Below, one piece after another: positions 1 to 11,114 of a DNA stretch of 64,000 nt; the stretch's first letter is position 1, and every line of letters starts with the position of its first letter. The notes under the pieces were generated by a model, which made no database searches, was not told the origin of the DNA, and worked only from the letters and a program-made list of their open reading frames with translations. Position numbers and translations under genes: made by a program. Origin of the DNA: Halichondria panicea (Eukaryota > Porifera > Demospongiae > Suberitida > Halichondriidae); assembly GCF_963675165.1 (NCBI RefSeq), contig NC_087377.1:6279122-6343121 (forward strand), read 5' to 3'.

Positions 1-103
1 TTGGCAAAAATCACTTAAATAAAGAGCATGTGATGCTTCATTTACTATTCTCGGGACAGAAACGCTATAAACTCGACATTGTTGACTTCGCTTGACAGAT
101 TGT

Positions 104-462
104 TACCGTATATATCGGACACTTCTAATTACCCCGGACACTCTTTTGGGCAAATTTTCGTTGTTCTAATACAACGGACACTCCAGTGCTTTAATATTAC
201 GGACAATATAATTATACCTTAAAAAGTTGAGTTACATTCATAGACGGCAAGTAAGACTTAGAAGATAGCTTTAGCTAGTTTTAGATATAGCTAGTGCAAC
301 TATTCAGTCGCACACTGTTCTATTAAACATAGTTAGCTCGCATGCAGCTGCTTGCTTGTTCTAATTATTCCAGACACTTCGCATTCTCTATAAAAATCTG
401 TTCCAATTATACCCGGACAATTTCCAAAATAATTATTTTTGCTGTCCGATAAAAGATATGCT
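104..462. repeat. Dispersed non-coding repeat, copy 1
   Basis: A second copy of this sequence lies at 62462-62831, with the same order of landmarks: a TACCGTATA start, several GGACACT-like motifs, a GGCAAGTAAGACTTAG block, TTCAGTCG and a GCATGCAGCTGCTTGCTTG block, then a CTGTC(C/G)GATAAA-type end. A third partial end is at about 58734. It contains no supported open reading frame. The ends are weakly inverted (ATATCGGACA against TGTCCGATAA), so it is probably a non-autonomous DNA element, but no clean target duplication was found. Confidence 0.6.
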
Positions 463-857
463 GTAGGTGTTACACTCTTCTTAGACTTAGTCCTCTGTGT
501 GTTGTGTTGTTAGGTCTAGTTTTAGTAATAGGAGCTCTAACTCTCTCAACAACATCTGTAAAGGCAAAGTTGATTCAGCAAATATGCTAGGCATTCGGTT
601 GTCGGACCTCCTACGATTAGAAATCAATAGTATAATTGTGTAATAAGGGATTAATAGCACCGATATTGTACTCTTAACCTTAATTACTACAATTATTATA
701 TATACACGTACGTATGACTGTAATTGTACAGGCCTCGAATAAAAGCCATTAACTAGCAAATTTAAAGCACTATACGGTAGTTAATTGAGTAAAATAGAAG
801 CTACATAAGTACGAAAGGCATATAATTATTGTACTCTTACCCTCACTACATTATTAT
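463..857. other. Interval without a recognisable gene
   Basis: AT-rich sequence with short tandem-like TTATTA/TAATTA stretches. A minus-strand frame of 90 codons at 487-759 looks random in composition, has no splice context or family signature, and is not accepted as a gene. Confidence 0.5.
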
Positions 858-1068
858 TACCGTATAGCGGGTAATTTTCGGGGGACAAAATATTCGTGGT
901 TCAGCAATATTGAGACATTTCGTGGATAATATTTTCGTGGTTGCTGCTTGGATTGTAGGTAAAGGTAGGCAAGGTCGCTTCATTCATGGGTAAAATATTC
1001 GTGGTCACACCTCCAACCACGAAAACCACGAATATTTTAACCCCACGAAAATTACCAGCTATACGGTA
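858..1068. mobile_element. MITE with TACCGTATAGC termini (subfamily 1)
   Basis: The 5' end TACCGTATAGCGGGTAATTT is answered at the 3' end by its inverse (AAATTACCAGCTATACGGTA), enclosing about 211 bp with no coding capacity. Internal ATATTCGTGG / CCACGAATATT motifs extend the fold inward. Related copies with a GCGCGAAATTTTCG variant are at 20106-20310 and 60903-61132. TIR-only structure and copy number support a MITE; the parent transposase is unknown. Confidence 0.8.
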
Positions 1069-2312
1069 TTATACATATAATACGTATAGCTAGAAATTTC
1101 TGCAGCCCAAACATTCTGGGAATAGCTGTAAAATTTTTGACAGCCCATTCAGTGGACTCCTGTGTCTTTTTGGGAACAATAGTGTAACAAGCTGTTCTTT
1201 GCTCTTGCTTTGTTTAAAAACGACCTTACCTCGAATCTAATTTGCGGTTCTTTTAATTGTCTCGAGGATAATTATAATGAATAATTTGATCTGCTCTCTA
1301 TATACGTGTAATCTGCCAAACCACACCCAAAACATCCGGCTGTAATGAAAACCTAGTTTGGGGTATATACATGTAGCCAGCATTGGCCAGTGTACGGTAT
1401 AGCGAGTGGCCGTACTTCGGGGTGAGTTATGTGCAGTAAACATCTAGCTATAGCAATCCATGCCAAACCAAATGGCCGATATATCGAGGTGGCTGTACTT
1501 TAGAGGGCCGGAATAGCGAGAGTCTACTGTACCGCATTTGTTTTAAGTTGAATAATTCGCCCATAATATTATAGTACTGCTTTTCGTACATATTTCTGGG
1601 GGTGCTATATTTAGGCCATACCAAATTGATCTTATGTACGTTTCACGGACATTATTTTAATAGACCAAGGGAGGCAGGCCAAAAAAGTTATCATAAACAC
1701 ACCACTTGTTACTACGTCCTAAATAGAGGTCAAACCATAGCCTCGATTCCACTCCAGGCCACTAGAAATGTACGCGGCCTGTAATCGAGGATAGTAGAGT
1801 ATCAGTAACCTGTGACCGGCCCTCTAAATATGCGACACCAGGGCTTCAACATAATTTTTCAGCCTCTAAAAGAACCGACCCTCTAGCTGGCTTCGTAATA
1901 ATTTTTTAAGTGTGTCGAAAATTAAGTTATGTCAATATTAATTGAGCTGCAGTATTTTTTCTTATCTGGCACAACCTAGCGTACCTAGACATAGATTTTA
2001 CTTGAATGATCATTTACCGGTAGGGTACTTCTTCATCCTTCTGAATTTCACTCGGCCTCCACACTGCACTGTGTGTACATCCGTCCTTGAATCCAACACC
2101 TGTACTGTACCAGATCTGCAGAGCTGCCACTTCCCTCAGGGATCCCTGAGTGAAGTGCAAGTGCGGCCTGGGTGGCCTGGGATCGAGGCTTAGAGCAGCC
2201 CATGCACAAAAGAAGGGCGGCTAATTTATGAGACTAGGACTCTACTTAGATTTTCCTCACTGTTTTAGTTTTTTGTTTCTAATATCTGAGCAGACCGAGA
2301 GCCTAGGGCAGA
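1069..2312. other. Intergenic region upstream of eIF2D
   Basis: No coding sequence is supported. It contains decayed ends of the palindromic TAGCCTCGATTCC family (near 1738-1785 and 2165-2190, the latter ending in a GGGATCGAGGCT-type end) and sequences resembling an inverted pair around GAGGGCCGG (1503) and CCGGCCCTC (1818). The eIF2D promoter must lie here, but I see no clear TATA box or initiator that would fix the transcription start. Confidence 0.5.
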
Positions 2313-5300
2313 ATGTTCCTTAAATCATTCAGAATAAAGTCTAATAGTGCTGTAAAGGGTTCAGTAAGGTGAGACCTGGCTTCTGAATAGGGCATTCTGC
2401 AGATTTGATTTGTACGTTATTTTCTAGGAAGCAACTGAAAAGAGAAGTTTCAGAGCAGTATCCCTTACTACCTGGGGAGGTATTGGACACAGTCTTGCCA
2501 TCAAAAGCGGGCTTACACTGTGTGAAGTACGAGAGCGGGAAGAATGACACTGTGTCAGTGTACTATGTTATGGACAACAATCCAATCTTCTTTGTGCATA
2601 ATGGAAAACTGTTTCCGACCGGTAAGCCAAATATACAGGGCTAGGACAGGGTCTATATCAAGAATGGCTAGAAGTTACATGTACAAAATGTTAAACCCTG
2701 TAATCTGTGGAATTGTTGTTTCTTTTATATATGTATACACATAAATATATAATGTAAAATAATTATATATATATATACACCTGTACGGACCTTTAATATA
2801 GTTTCATTTGCTACTCATTCTAGTGTACACTTTGTGGAGTCACCCTCAACTCGTCAAATGTGTTGCAACCAGTGCCTTTGTTGTGAAAAAACTAATGGAT
2901 GGAGCTGGTATGTTCTAGCTGTTACTTCAGTTACTTGTAAATCATTAAAGCTATGCTAATTTTTTAGACCTAATGCTACCTGGTGTTTGTACTGAAAAGG
3001 ATGGTGGGTTCTCTCTTTCTGGTATTACTGTAGGCCAGCCTCTAGCAGTCAACGTAGTGGGAAACAGGTACATTGTAAAAGATTAAACTCCACCTACAAT
3101 CATGGTTTCATCTAGTGGGGGGATGGGGTGAACCTTCCCCCCCAAAAATGTTGTAGAATAATGACATCGTACTACATGTCATCATGCACATTAGCAATTA
3201 TAAGGTAGATCTGCTGTGATGTGTTAGGTTAAGCATGATGTAATCAACAAAAGTGGGAGTAGCCAAACATTTTGCGACGCACTTACGTACGCCCAAATCT
3301 CCCCCCCCCCCCCCCCCCAATTTTTTTATCCTAGATGAAACCCTGACAATATGCTAGATTCATAGGCTGCATACTATACATAATTCCCACTATTGTGTGT
3401 AGGTGTGCGGTTGCTGTGGGCGTTTCACTCATCTCCAGTGAACAAATTGTATCTAGTCGAATGAGGGGCAAAGCACTAGAAGTGTTGCACATTTATGGGG
3501 ATCACTTATGGTAATTATAAATAACGTACATGTCGCTGTTCTATTTATACCGTGTACGTCTATGTCTGCATTACATTTTACAATTTGATACATGTAGGTC
3601 CGCAGGCACTAAGCAAGAGCTACCTGTTACTCCCTACATCATGGAGGTGAGAGTTAATGAAAAACTTGGAGAGAAGTATACCCCAAAAATGGGGCGGAGT
3701 GACTGTGGTGTTTCTGAATCAGCTGAAGAGATAGTAACAGCGACAGGTTTACCAGTATGTACCATAGGGAATGATCAAGAGGTAAGTATAATTATTTTGA
3801 GTGAGTACGGTAGTATTTGTTGACAAGGTTTTTTAAGACAGAGATACATGCACGTATGAGTATTAAAGTATTAGAGCTACAATGTAGTTTGGAGCCAGAT
3901 ACGTACATGCATATACATGCATGTACGTTCTACTGTACATGTACATACGTACAGTAAAACCTCACTAATCCGAATCAGGGTTTCATACAGGATTTTTAGC
4001 CAAGGGGGGGAAATGACGACGGCCGTACGCCGTTGAAAATTTGAGGGTCTGAGGGGCAGCCCCCGGAGAAAATGTGGCAGTCATTTGGAGGTTTTTGTGT
4101 TTAAAACTATTAGTCTAGTTTTAACTGTTCTTACTGCATTGTACACCTTCAACTCACCTGAAAAAAACATTTTGTTTAGCAAAGCAGAAAGGTACTCAAA
4201 TTGACCTCTAGTGTGTGTACAGAGCCTATGGCCCCATTATGTACATACACTGCTTATGTTGTAAGGTTTAAATTTCAAAGGGTATCATATAATAATAATT
4301 GTATAGATCTACACTGCAGTCATGCATTTTGTACGGTGGCCCTGGAGGTCGCGTCATGCGCCAATGGTGCAAGGCCAATGTTTGTAACCTTTGACCTCCA
4401 GCTATGCGCCAATATCCAAACGCCATACGCGGACTGCCAATGTGTGTGACCTTTGACCTCTTGGCAAGCGCCAATGTCTAATGTCCCATGTGCCAATCGC
4501 CACTCTGACCGAGGTGGAATATTAATTTTTGATGCCTGGTGTCTAATAATGCAGCTGCTTCATCAGGGACATCAAACTCCTCTATGGCCCATAGTATGGG
4601 CATCACTTATCCATTTCAATCCAACTTATACATATTATAATAATTTTCAGCCTAGTGTGATAATACATAAATGAAGGTAAGAACTGGGTTAACCAAGAAC
4701 TGTGACAATGGCCATAGCAAGTGACTACAACAAATAATCCAATGGCTGCTTGTACGATCTTGTTCTGTAGATTGTAAATCCAACCAGTCAGTTCCAGGAG
4801 TTGATAAAGGTCATCTGATCTGCAGGTACTCAGGGTGGGCATCCACCTAGTCAATGGATTCTGCACAAAATGGAGATACTTCCCCCACACGTACAGCAAA
4901 GTACAACAGACATTTTTTGACAACTAAACAATGCTGTACAGCATACATCCGGCCTGTCGATAGCATCTACTATACTTTTACATCCACGTAACTCTCTGTG
5001 AATAATTATACATAGTAAACCCACCTGTAGATTTTAAGAACCACATGTGAATGTACGTACCTCAATCGCAACTTGTACTTTGAAGAAAAAGTACAACTTG
5101 TACTCTAACTTGACAGGGAGGAGAGTACAAATATATAGCTGCTTCCTACGTTATGCCTATGGTTGTCATAAACCTAGGGACCATTAACTTACACAGTGGG
5201 CTAAAGACAGTCTCAGCTCAGAGCGCAGTCTTTAACTTTATAATAATAGATCACACGTGGGTCAAAGTTCATGATACATTGGCAATCGGCTAATGGCGTT

Positions 5301-8300
5301 TGGACATTGGCGCATATCTTGAGGTCAAAGGTCAAGACACATTGGCGCATCTGGAGGTCAAAGGTCACAACATTGGCGATGCATCATTGGTGCATGACGC
5401 GACCTCCAGGGCCACCGTAATTTTGTGTATGTATAATCTCCTGTCTGAACTTTTGAACTATACCATGTGCTAGATTGGATATACATGTATGCACTCCTGA
5501 TGTATGTAAGAGGCTTTTTCTCAACTGATTTGACTGATACACAGAGAATAATCATTATAAATAGTTACATGTAGATCGATCTGAATGACTGTACAATTTG
5601 ATATGACATCATTAATTTTTCATATTTCCAGGGGGGGGAATTTTGGCTAGGGGTGCAGGGAAATCCCAGGGTGCCCCCTCTGTATGAAACCCTGCAAATA
5701 CAGCTGGACCAGACCCCATCCGAATACATGAAATTTCTAGATTAACGAATGTCATTAATTGATTTGAATATCACACTTGTGTACATGCATGTATTAGTAC
5801 TGTGGCCAGATGGGAAGCTATCATAGTCTTTTATCTCAACTTTCTCTCCAATACAGTGAGTCTTGCGTTTTCTTTGCATGCAGTGTTCATTGTATTGTGC
5901 GAGGTATTGAGCAGTTTAATAATAAAATCAAGTTAGAGTGTGCATGCGCAGTAGTCTATTCTACTGACAGCCCTTCCTCTTTTTCACTTTTCCATTTTGT
6001 CTGGATTTGCGAGGTTTTACTGTAACTAGTATATACATATACAGTTATATGCAGTTGAATTATGCAATTTTAACATTAATTTTGCCTGTTTTTTAACTAG
6101 AGTAGTGAAGAATTGGTGAAAGTGAAGATTGATGACAAGACGACTACCTATTCAGATTCTGCAGTGACTGTAGAAGACTTTCCTGGTGACACTGGAGAGG
6201 CATCTGGAGGTATGCATGGACTTTACAAGTTCCATGCCGTAATTGTCAATGCATACACATTGTAATGACAGTATAACATTCACTTACGTAGGTCTATTAC
6301 TTAATGAAGCTAGTATTGTTGACGAGACGTCTTATGATTCTGAACCAGAGATAGACATGGATGAACTGTTGCTGGAATGTTTTCTAAAAACAATAAAGTC
6401 AGTAGTGAAACCCGAGGATCTCCCTTTATTGACCAGCACACTGTATGGCTCGTACATGAGACAAAGCTGGTAAGTCAGAGACAAAGCTGGTAAGTCAGTG
6501 TAGAGTATGTTTGTAGTGGTGACTCAATTCGTACATGTACCCTGTTGGTGGTTACAGTCCAAGCGATTTGATTCTTGAAATCAAAAAATCGTCTTATAAA
6601 AAGGTACGCTTATCTGTTGGACTACCATTAATTAATGTATTATTACTAAGGCCACTAACTTTTAACGTAGGTATCCAAGTTCCTTTCTAGCTTGGTCAGT
6701 AAGGGAGTCATAGAGATCAGTAGTGAAGATGGAGCTGATTCAGTCACCAGCATCAACAGTGATCATGAACTGTAAGTTTAATAAATGGTCCTGAAGATCT
6801 GATAAATGATTGTTACTGTCTGTATTACTGTCTGCATATAATTATAGACTGCATAATTTTCGACCTGTATTGACAAAAGGTTCCAGACCCAAAACAAAAG
6901 AAGCAGTCGTAACTAGAGCAAACGTGAGCCATTAGTTTCACGAAAAATTAATGCATATTGTATACCGGTAACATAATGCGATTTGCCTCTAAGTTTTGAC
7001 GTGCTTTTTCAGACCATCACGGTGGAAGAGGTGTGGTCTCCTTTCCAGTCAGTGTCACCACTCTTCTCCCCCCAAGGTGTTTATAAAAGCTCCACGGTGT
7101 CATCCTCTGATGTTAGAGAAATAGTTACCAAGTATGTCAAAAACAACCAACTTGTAAGCCAGGACAATACACAGTGAGTATAAATTATAAAGTCATAAAA
7201 TAACCCCCCAAATTAGCTATTTTAGTGCCCTTTTCGTTTGCATTTCGATCTTCTTCATGTATACAATCATGTATGTTATACCCAGGATTGTGGGTGTTAA
7301 TGTTAATCCAGTTTTATCAAGAGCTCTCAAACTGAAAGTTAACATCACTTCTCTGAGCTGGAAGCAACTATTTTCTGAGTGAGTATTATTTACATGTAGA
7401 TATCATCTTATCTTTATCAACAGGGTATTTAATCAAATGAGGCCTTCTTTTATCATTCGTCAGGGGAGTAGAGAAACTCTTGTGAAGTAAGCTCTCTTTG
7501 CTTAGGTTAGCCTATTATTTTTTTTACTGTTTTCTTTCAGGAATAACCTTCCCAAAGTGAAATTAACAGTTTGTCGTCGTGCCAATAAAACAGTAACTTT
7601 AGTGGACAACCTTGATACGTACGGCATCCCTGCCACTGAGTTTTCTCAGAAAATACAGAGACAAGCAGCTTGTCACTCAGCAGGTGGAGTTTTTCATCTT
7701 ATAGTTACATGTACATGTTAATCAGTGTAATGTGTTTCCAGTGCAAACAGCTGCTGGAGCGTCCGGTTCACAAGTGTTGATCCAAGGGAACCAAGTGAAG
7801 ACAATTGTCAGGATACTTGAAGGTATAATTGTGTACTCCGAATGATTTAAGTACTGTGTGGACACGAAAAGTGAGGCAGAAATCTAATTGGTTAGAGTAC
7901 AACATATGTACGTACTAGGAACGCAGTTACAGTATGATTACCAGAGAGAGGAGGTATGACATGTACGAGTCGCAGAAAATGTTTGAGGCCCACACTCCTT
8001 ATTATCTCCATGTCAAAGTTCAATTGCTTGTTATGTGCCAAACAAAAGCACTGGGCTATTTATTATAGCTGCCAAGAGTTAGCTTCCAAGAATCTGATTT
8101 GTGCACGTGAGTGATGTAATCTATTAAGAAGTAGATTACATCACCTACACTTGAATTGGTCAGTTTGCAAATTCCAAGCCCATGACAGATACAGGAAGTC
8201 ACGTTACTCTCCGCATACATCTGATATACAGTATGCCTACTTTCGATCAGAGGAGGTTCGACACGGTCAAAAGGTCATTATAATGAATTAGTCACATGCT

Positions 8301-9138
8301 CTATGTTTCTAATGGAGATTCAATCTGATGCTGATCATCGATGTACCCCAGATTTTTCATCATTTTGATCAGTTCTCTTGATTCTTCAGACAAAATAATA
8401 ACAATCAATCCGATGTACCCCTCAGGTATATCAGTAGGAAGCGAGAAATTCTATTGAGCTCTACACCACGCCCATTTTCACCAACGCTTTGGAAATGCAT
8501 GAAGTATAGCAGTGTTTACAAGCATTAGTAGCCTTCAAAGATGTTGCTTAGACTTAGCCTTACATGTAGTTCTTTTACATCAAAAAAAGTTTCTTAAAAC
8601 TATTAATGTGCTTTCAAACGATTAAATTGCGTTTTGCGTGACGCATTGTATTCAAAGGTCAGGAATGCAATATGCACTGGGTCCAAAGGTCAGGAATGCA
8701 GTACGCAATAATTTTCTAGTGTCATTATATCCTTGACCCTGTCGAACCTCCTCTGACGTTCGATACTCTCTCTCTCTCTTGACATTAGCTATTACACTTA
8801 TCAATTCAGCTTCAGAATCTTCAGGAGGGATGTCTAGAGTTACCATGAGTATCACTTCGTTTGATGTGCTATTGAACTTTGACCTGGATATAATAAGGAA
8901 TGTGAGCCTTAAACACTTCCTGCAACTCGCAGATGTCGTACCTCATGCATGATATGATATGATTTTAGTACAAAGGTTTCATTTTGAACTGCCATTAAAT
9001 GCTGTGCATGCACTGAATATAATGATAGTCTCTATGATCTCTAAAGGATATGGACTTCCAGTGAGACTAATGGAATCTCAAGATAATGTTAAACCCTCCA
9101 AGAATGCAAAAAGGAAAGGGAAAGGTAGCCAGAATTAA
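2313..9138 (+). CDS. EIF2D: Eukaryotic translation initiation factor 2D (ligatin), 17 exons
   Basis: eIF2D binds the 40S ribosome and delivers or removes tRNA at the P site without GTP. Exons: 2313-2368, 2428-2621, 2824-2907, 2968-3067, 3403-3510, 3598-3781, 6101-6209, 6292-6469, 6558-6603, 6671-6771, 6848-6923, 7013-7173, 7286-7378, 7424-7486, 7541-7683, 7742-7822, 9047-9138. All introns are GT-AG and phases agree, giving 622 residues plus TAA; human eIF2D is about 584. The start is set by MFLKSFRIKSNSAVKGS, the family's N-terminus. The N-terminal domain is about residues 1-95 (ends VYTLWSHPQLV), then a PUA-type domain, an acidic linker in exons 6-8 (about 181-300), the DLPLLTSTLYGS and IKKSSYKK blocks, a SWIB-like region, and a SUI1 domain from about 500 (KTVTLVDNLDTYGI, VLIQGNQVK). 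The basic Lys-rich tail is also typical. Intron 6 (2.3 kb) and intron 16 (1.2 kb) are swollen by transposons. I could not see the 5' UTR limits. Confidence 0.95.
3301..3318. repeat. C18 homopolymer in eIF2D intron 4
   Basis: Eighteen consecutive C residues inside the 335-bp intron 4, followed by an AATTTTTTT run. It lies between a CCTTCCCCCCC stretch (3133) and the acceptor at 3402. Length is likely polymorphic and subject to sequencing error; it does not affect the reading frame. Confidence 0.9.
3952..6022. mobile_element. pogo/Tigger-like terminal repeats flanking a nested insertion in eIF2D intron 6
   Basis: CAGTAAAACCTC at 3952 is answered by GAGGTTTTACTG ending at 6022, and both ends are bordered by TA, the target duplication of Tc1/mariner/pogo elements. 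The interior is dominated by a second element (3976-5694). The remaining own sequence includes ATCCGAA-type motifs on both sides of the nested element (CTAATCCGAAT near 3966, CATCCGAATAC near 5718). No transposase frame survives. The pogo assignment rests on the CAGTAAAACC-type terminus and TA flanks. Confidence 0.7.
3976..5694. mobile_element. Nested inverted-repeat element with CAGGGTTTCATACA termini
   Basis: CAGGGTTTCATACAG at 3976 matches inverted CTGTATGAAACCCTG ending at 5694. Inside the ends are G-rich tracts (AAGGGGGGGAAA, CAGGGGGGGGGAATTTTGG). The core carries two inverted clusters of a repeated CATTGGCGCAT / GACCTTTGACCTC motif (about 4330-4490 and 5270-5420), including GGCCCTGGAGGTCGCGTCATG on one side and its inverse on the other. 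No coding sequence is recognisable. It inserted into the 3952-6022 element. Confidence 0.7.
6458..6497 (+). repeat. 20-bp tandem duplication across the exon 8 splice donor of eIF2D
   Basis: The 20-bp unit GAGACAAAGCTGGTAAGTCA occurs twice back to back (6458-6477 and 6478-6497), so the exon end and its GTAAGT donor exist in two identical copies. The first donor (6470) joins in phase to exon 9. Use of the second would retain 20 nt beginning GTAAGT, which reads straight into an in-frame TAA. Confidence 0.95.
7941..8946. mobile_element. Inverted-repeat element in eIF2D intron 16
   Basis: CCAGAGAGAGGAGGTATGAC at the left and GATGTCGTACCTC at the right are inverted, and the homology extends inward through GAGTCGCAG/CTCGCAG and an AATAAGGAGTGTG-like block. 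The same terminus is seen in compact form at 30365-30487. The element carries a further nested inverted repeat (8248-8755). No open reading frame of note. Confidence 0.65.
8248..8755. mobile_element. Nested inverted-repeat element (CAGAGGAGGTTCGAC termini)
   Basis: CAGAGGAGGTTCGACACGGT and the inverted CCTGTCGAACCTCCTCTG bound about 0.5 kb, followed inward by GGTCATTATAA on one side and TCATTATATCC on the other. The termini are related to those of the enclosing element, so this may be a self-insertion by the same family. Confidence 0.6.
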
Positions 9139-9459
9139 TTTGAATTATGCTGTAGCCAGACAGTGCTGCCTGTTCCTTATTCATTCGTAAGAAATGGAAT
9201 TCATAAAATCAGTATTAAGTTGTGGACCATTATTGTATACATGATTTACTATTTGTATTACATGAAAGCACCGCAGGTACTGATATATACTAGCTGTATA
9301 ACATAAGCACCACTATAATTTTGGCGCCAGCTGGGCTGAACACCATTTTGGGGTTCTAAAGACTCAGAAGTGGGATTAATTTTTGGGGCGCATTACGATA
9401 TATAATTATAGAGTTCTATAACTTCTAAGTAAGTTATATCAACAAATGTTGATACGCAA
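9139..9459. other. Downstream flank of eIF2D
   Basis: 3' flank with no second gene. A canonical polyadenylation signal is not obvious in the first 200 bp; AATGGAATTCATAAAATC (9193) and ATTAAG are the nearest A-rich motifs. The remainder is unremarkable AT-rich sequence. Confidence 0.4.
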
Positions 9460-10500
9460 GAGTCTCCAACAGCCTTCAAAGTAAGCAAAACTAGCCATAA
9501 CTCGAGAACGAAGCATTATTTTGCAATACCACAAATTGTAATACAATAAAATGTGACTAGAAGCCTATAGAAACTCTTACTTTCACTTAATTTATCACTG
9601 CACAAGGAGCTGTAGAACTCTATGCACATATGTATACCGTACCTACGCTGCGCATGCGCAACCGAGGCATAAATATTATTGAGGGGAATTGTATCTATTC
9701 TTGATTCACATTATTAAATGATACGGCACCTTCAGTCAAATCAAATTGCAACAAGTATGCATAAACGCTCGATAATTTGTGCAGATATACTATCACTTCT
9801 GTGTAAGAAACATTTTTTTACTTAACATGGCTAACAACGATTCGCGTGGGTGTTGACCACACGCCCCAGTCGGGTCTGCTATTTTGCACGCTTGGCAATA
9901 CTTACCGATTGCTGAGGCAAAATTATATAGCAGTGACATGATAATTGCTGCTCTAAGCCACACCCTATTCAGTAAAGTCCAGGGAACACTACAGTCCGTC
10001 TAGCTGGAGGGGGGGGGGCTACAGCCCCAAAGCCCCGGCCCCCCTGGTGTCCCAAATCCCAAGGGATTGAGGGACACTATAACCTAAATAACAAATGCAC
10101 ATAAAGTCTTTATAGATTCCAAAACCTATTGGCTACTATATGCACTAGCTAAAGCATTGGCATCTCTGTGTCTCATCTGTATGTAGTCTCTATATATTCA
10201 AGTCAACCCTGTTCCAAAGTCAACCCTATTCCACTCAGTTTAATGGACGGTTTTAGTTCCACCCACACAACGGAAACATCCAGCTCCTTCTCCAGCTTTG
10301 CAGCAAACAAGCCCATGCAGCAAGAAACGAGCGGTTCGTACTACTCTCGTAACAATATTTTAATAAGGCCACTCCAAGTGATACTCTGGTTTCTGGTCCA
10401 CCGCCCGCATCAGATTTAGATTTAGATTCGTGGACTAAAGCTTCTTTCTCGAGTTATGGCTAGTTTGACTCACATTGAAGGCTGTTGCAGTCTCTTCAGA
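9460..10500. repeat. Foldback-type dispersed repeat
   Basis: AACTAGCCATAACTCGAGAA (about 9489) is inverted at TTCTCGAGTTATGGCTAGTT (about 10445), and flanking CAACAGCCTTCAA / TTGAAGGCTGTTG extends the arms to about 50 bp. The left arm region (9470-9700) resembles 34800-35060, sharing CAAAGTAAGCAAA, AGAAGCCTATA and a GAGGCATAA block. At 10372-10420 lies one half of the AGGCCACTCCAAG element that is complete at 50034-50293. A G9 tract sits near 10010. Confidence 0.6.
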
Positions 10501-10672
10501 ACCTTTCATAGCATCGCACAAACTTTCTATTCAACATATGAGTTAGCCTTGCACTAAAGTGCTAGCTTTTTGTTAGCTACAATACTCAGAAAATATCTGT
10601 TAAAACACTAGCTAGCAGTAGCCATTTGTAAAATTGATCTCTGGACACACCCTTTAATTATTCCTGTGGATG

Positions 10673-10808
10673 TGTAACGCTTTGGCCTAACTCTTTGACA
10701 GTTGAACAAACATTTAGCACGACTGATCATATTGCATCACACCATGCCATTAATAGTATTCACAAAGACAGGAAGTAAATAGCTAACAATACCATTAATA
10801 GCATAACA
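10673..10808 (-). repeat. 3' LTR of the gypsy element
   Basis: TGTAACGCTTTGGCCTAA through AATAGCATAACA; TG...CA on either strand. It is 136 bp against 145 bp for the partner LTR, the difference being a 9-bp block (around AATTTCTTC) present only in the right copy. The rest aligns almost base for base by eye. Confidence 0.85.
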
Positions 10809-11114
10809 TATGGTTCTCAGTCTCTACATATCCCCCGGGCGAGCCACTGAAGCCTGACCCCGCAACCACTTGCCAACTTGTTTTTTAGGGGAGTTACTTC
10901 TTAAAGGTTTGGGTGACTTCACATTATTTTGACTCGGTCGGTCTTTGCGATACTGGCGAATTCACCAGTGAATTGGTCGATTTTCGTGAGGCCTTCGGTT
11001 TATCGGGCGGCCAAAACTTGTCGGAGATCTCACCCAGGCACTTTCGTAGTCGATCAAGGGCGACGAGTATTGGTTCTTGTTGTGGCTTGTCGACTCTTTT
11101 TATCCTCGCTGTGT

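Noticed and set aside
487-759. 90-codon frame near the window start
   Set aside because: Random-looking composition, no splice sites, no family signature, and partly alternative to frames on the other strand.
3782-6100. Separate gene inside eIF2D intron 6
   Set aside because: Open frames there (for example 4603-4923 on the minus strand) lie within the nested inverted-repeat element and have no protein signature.
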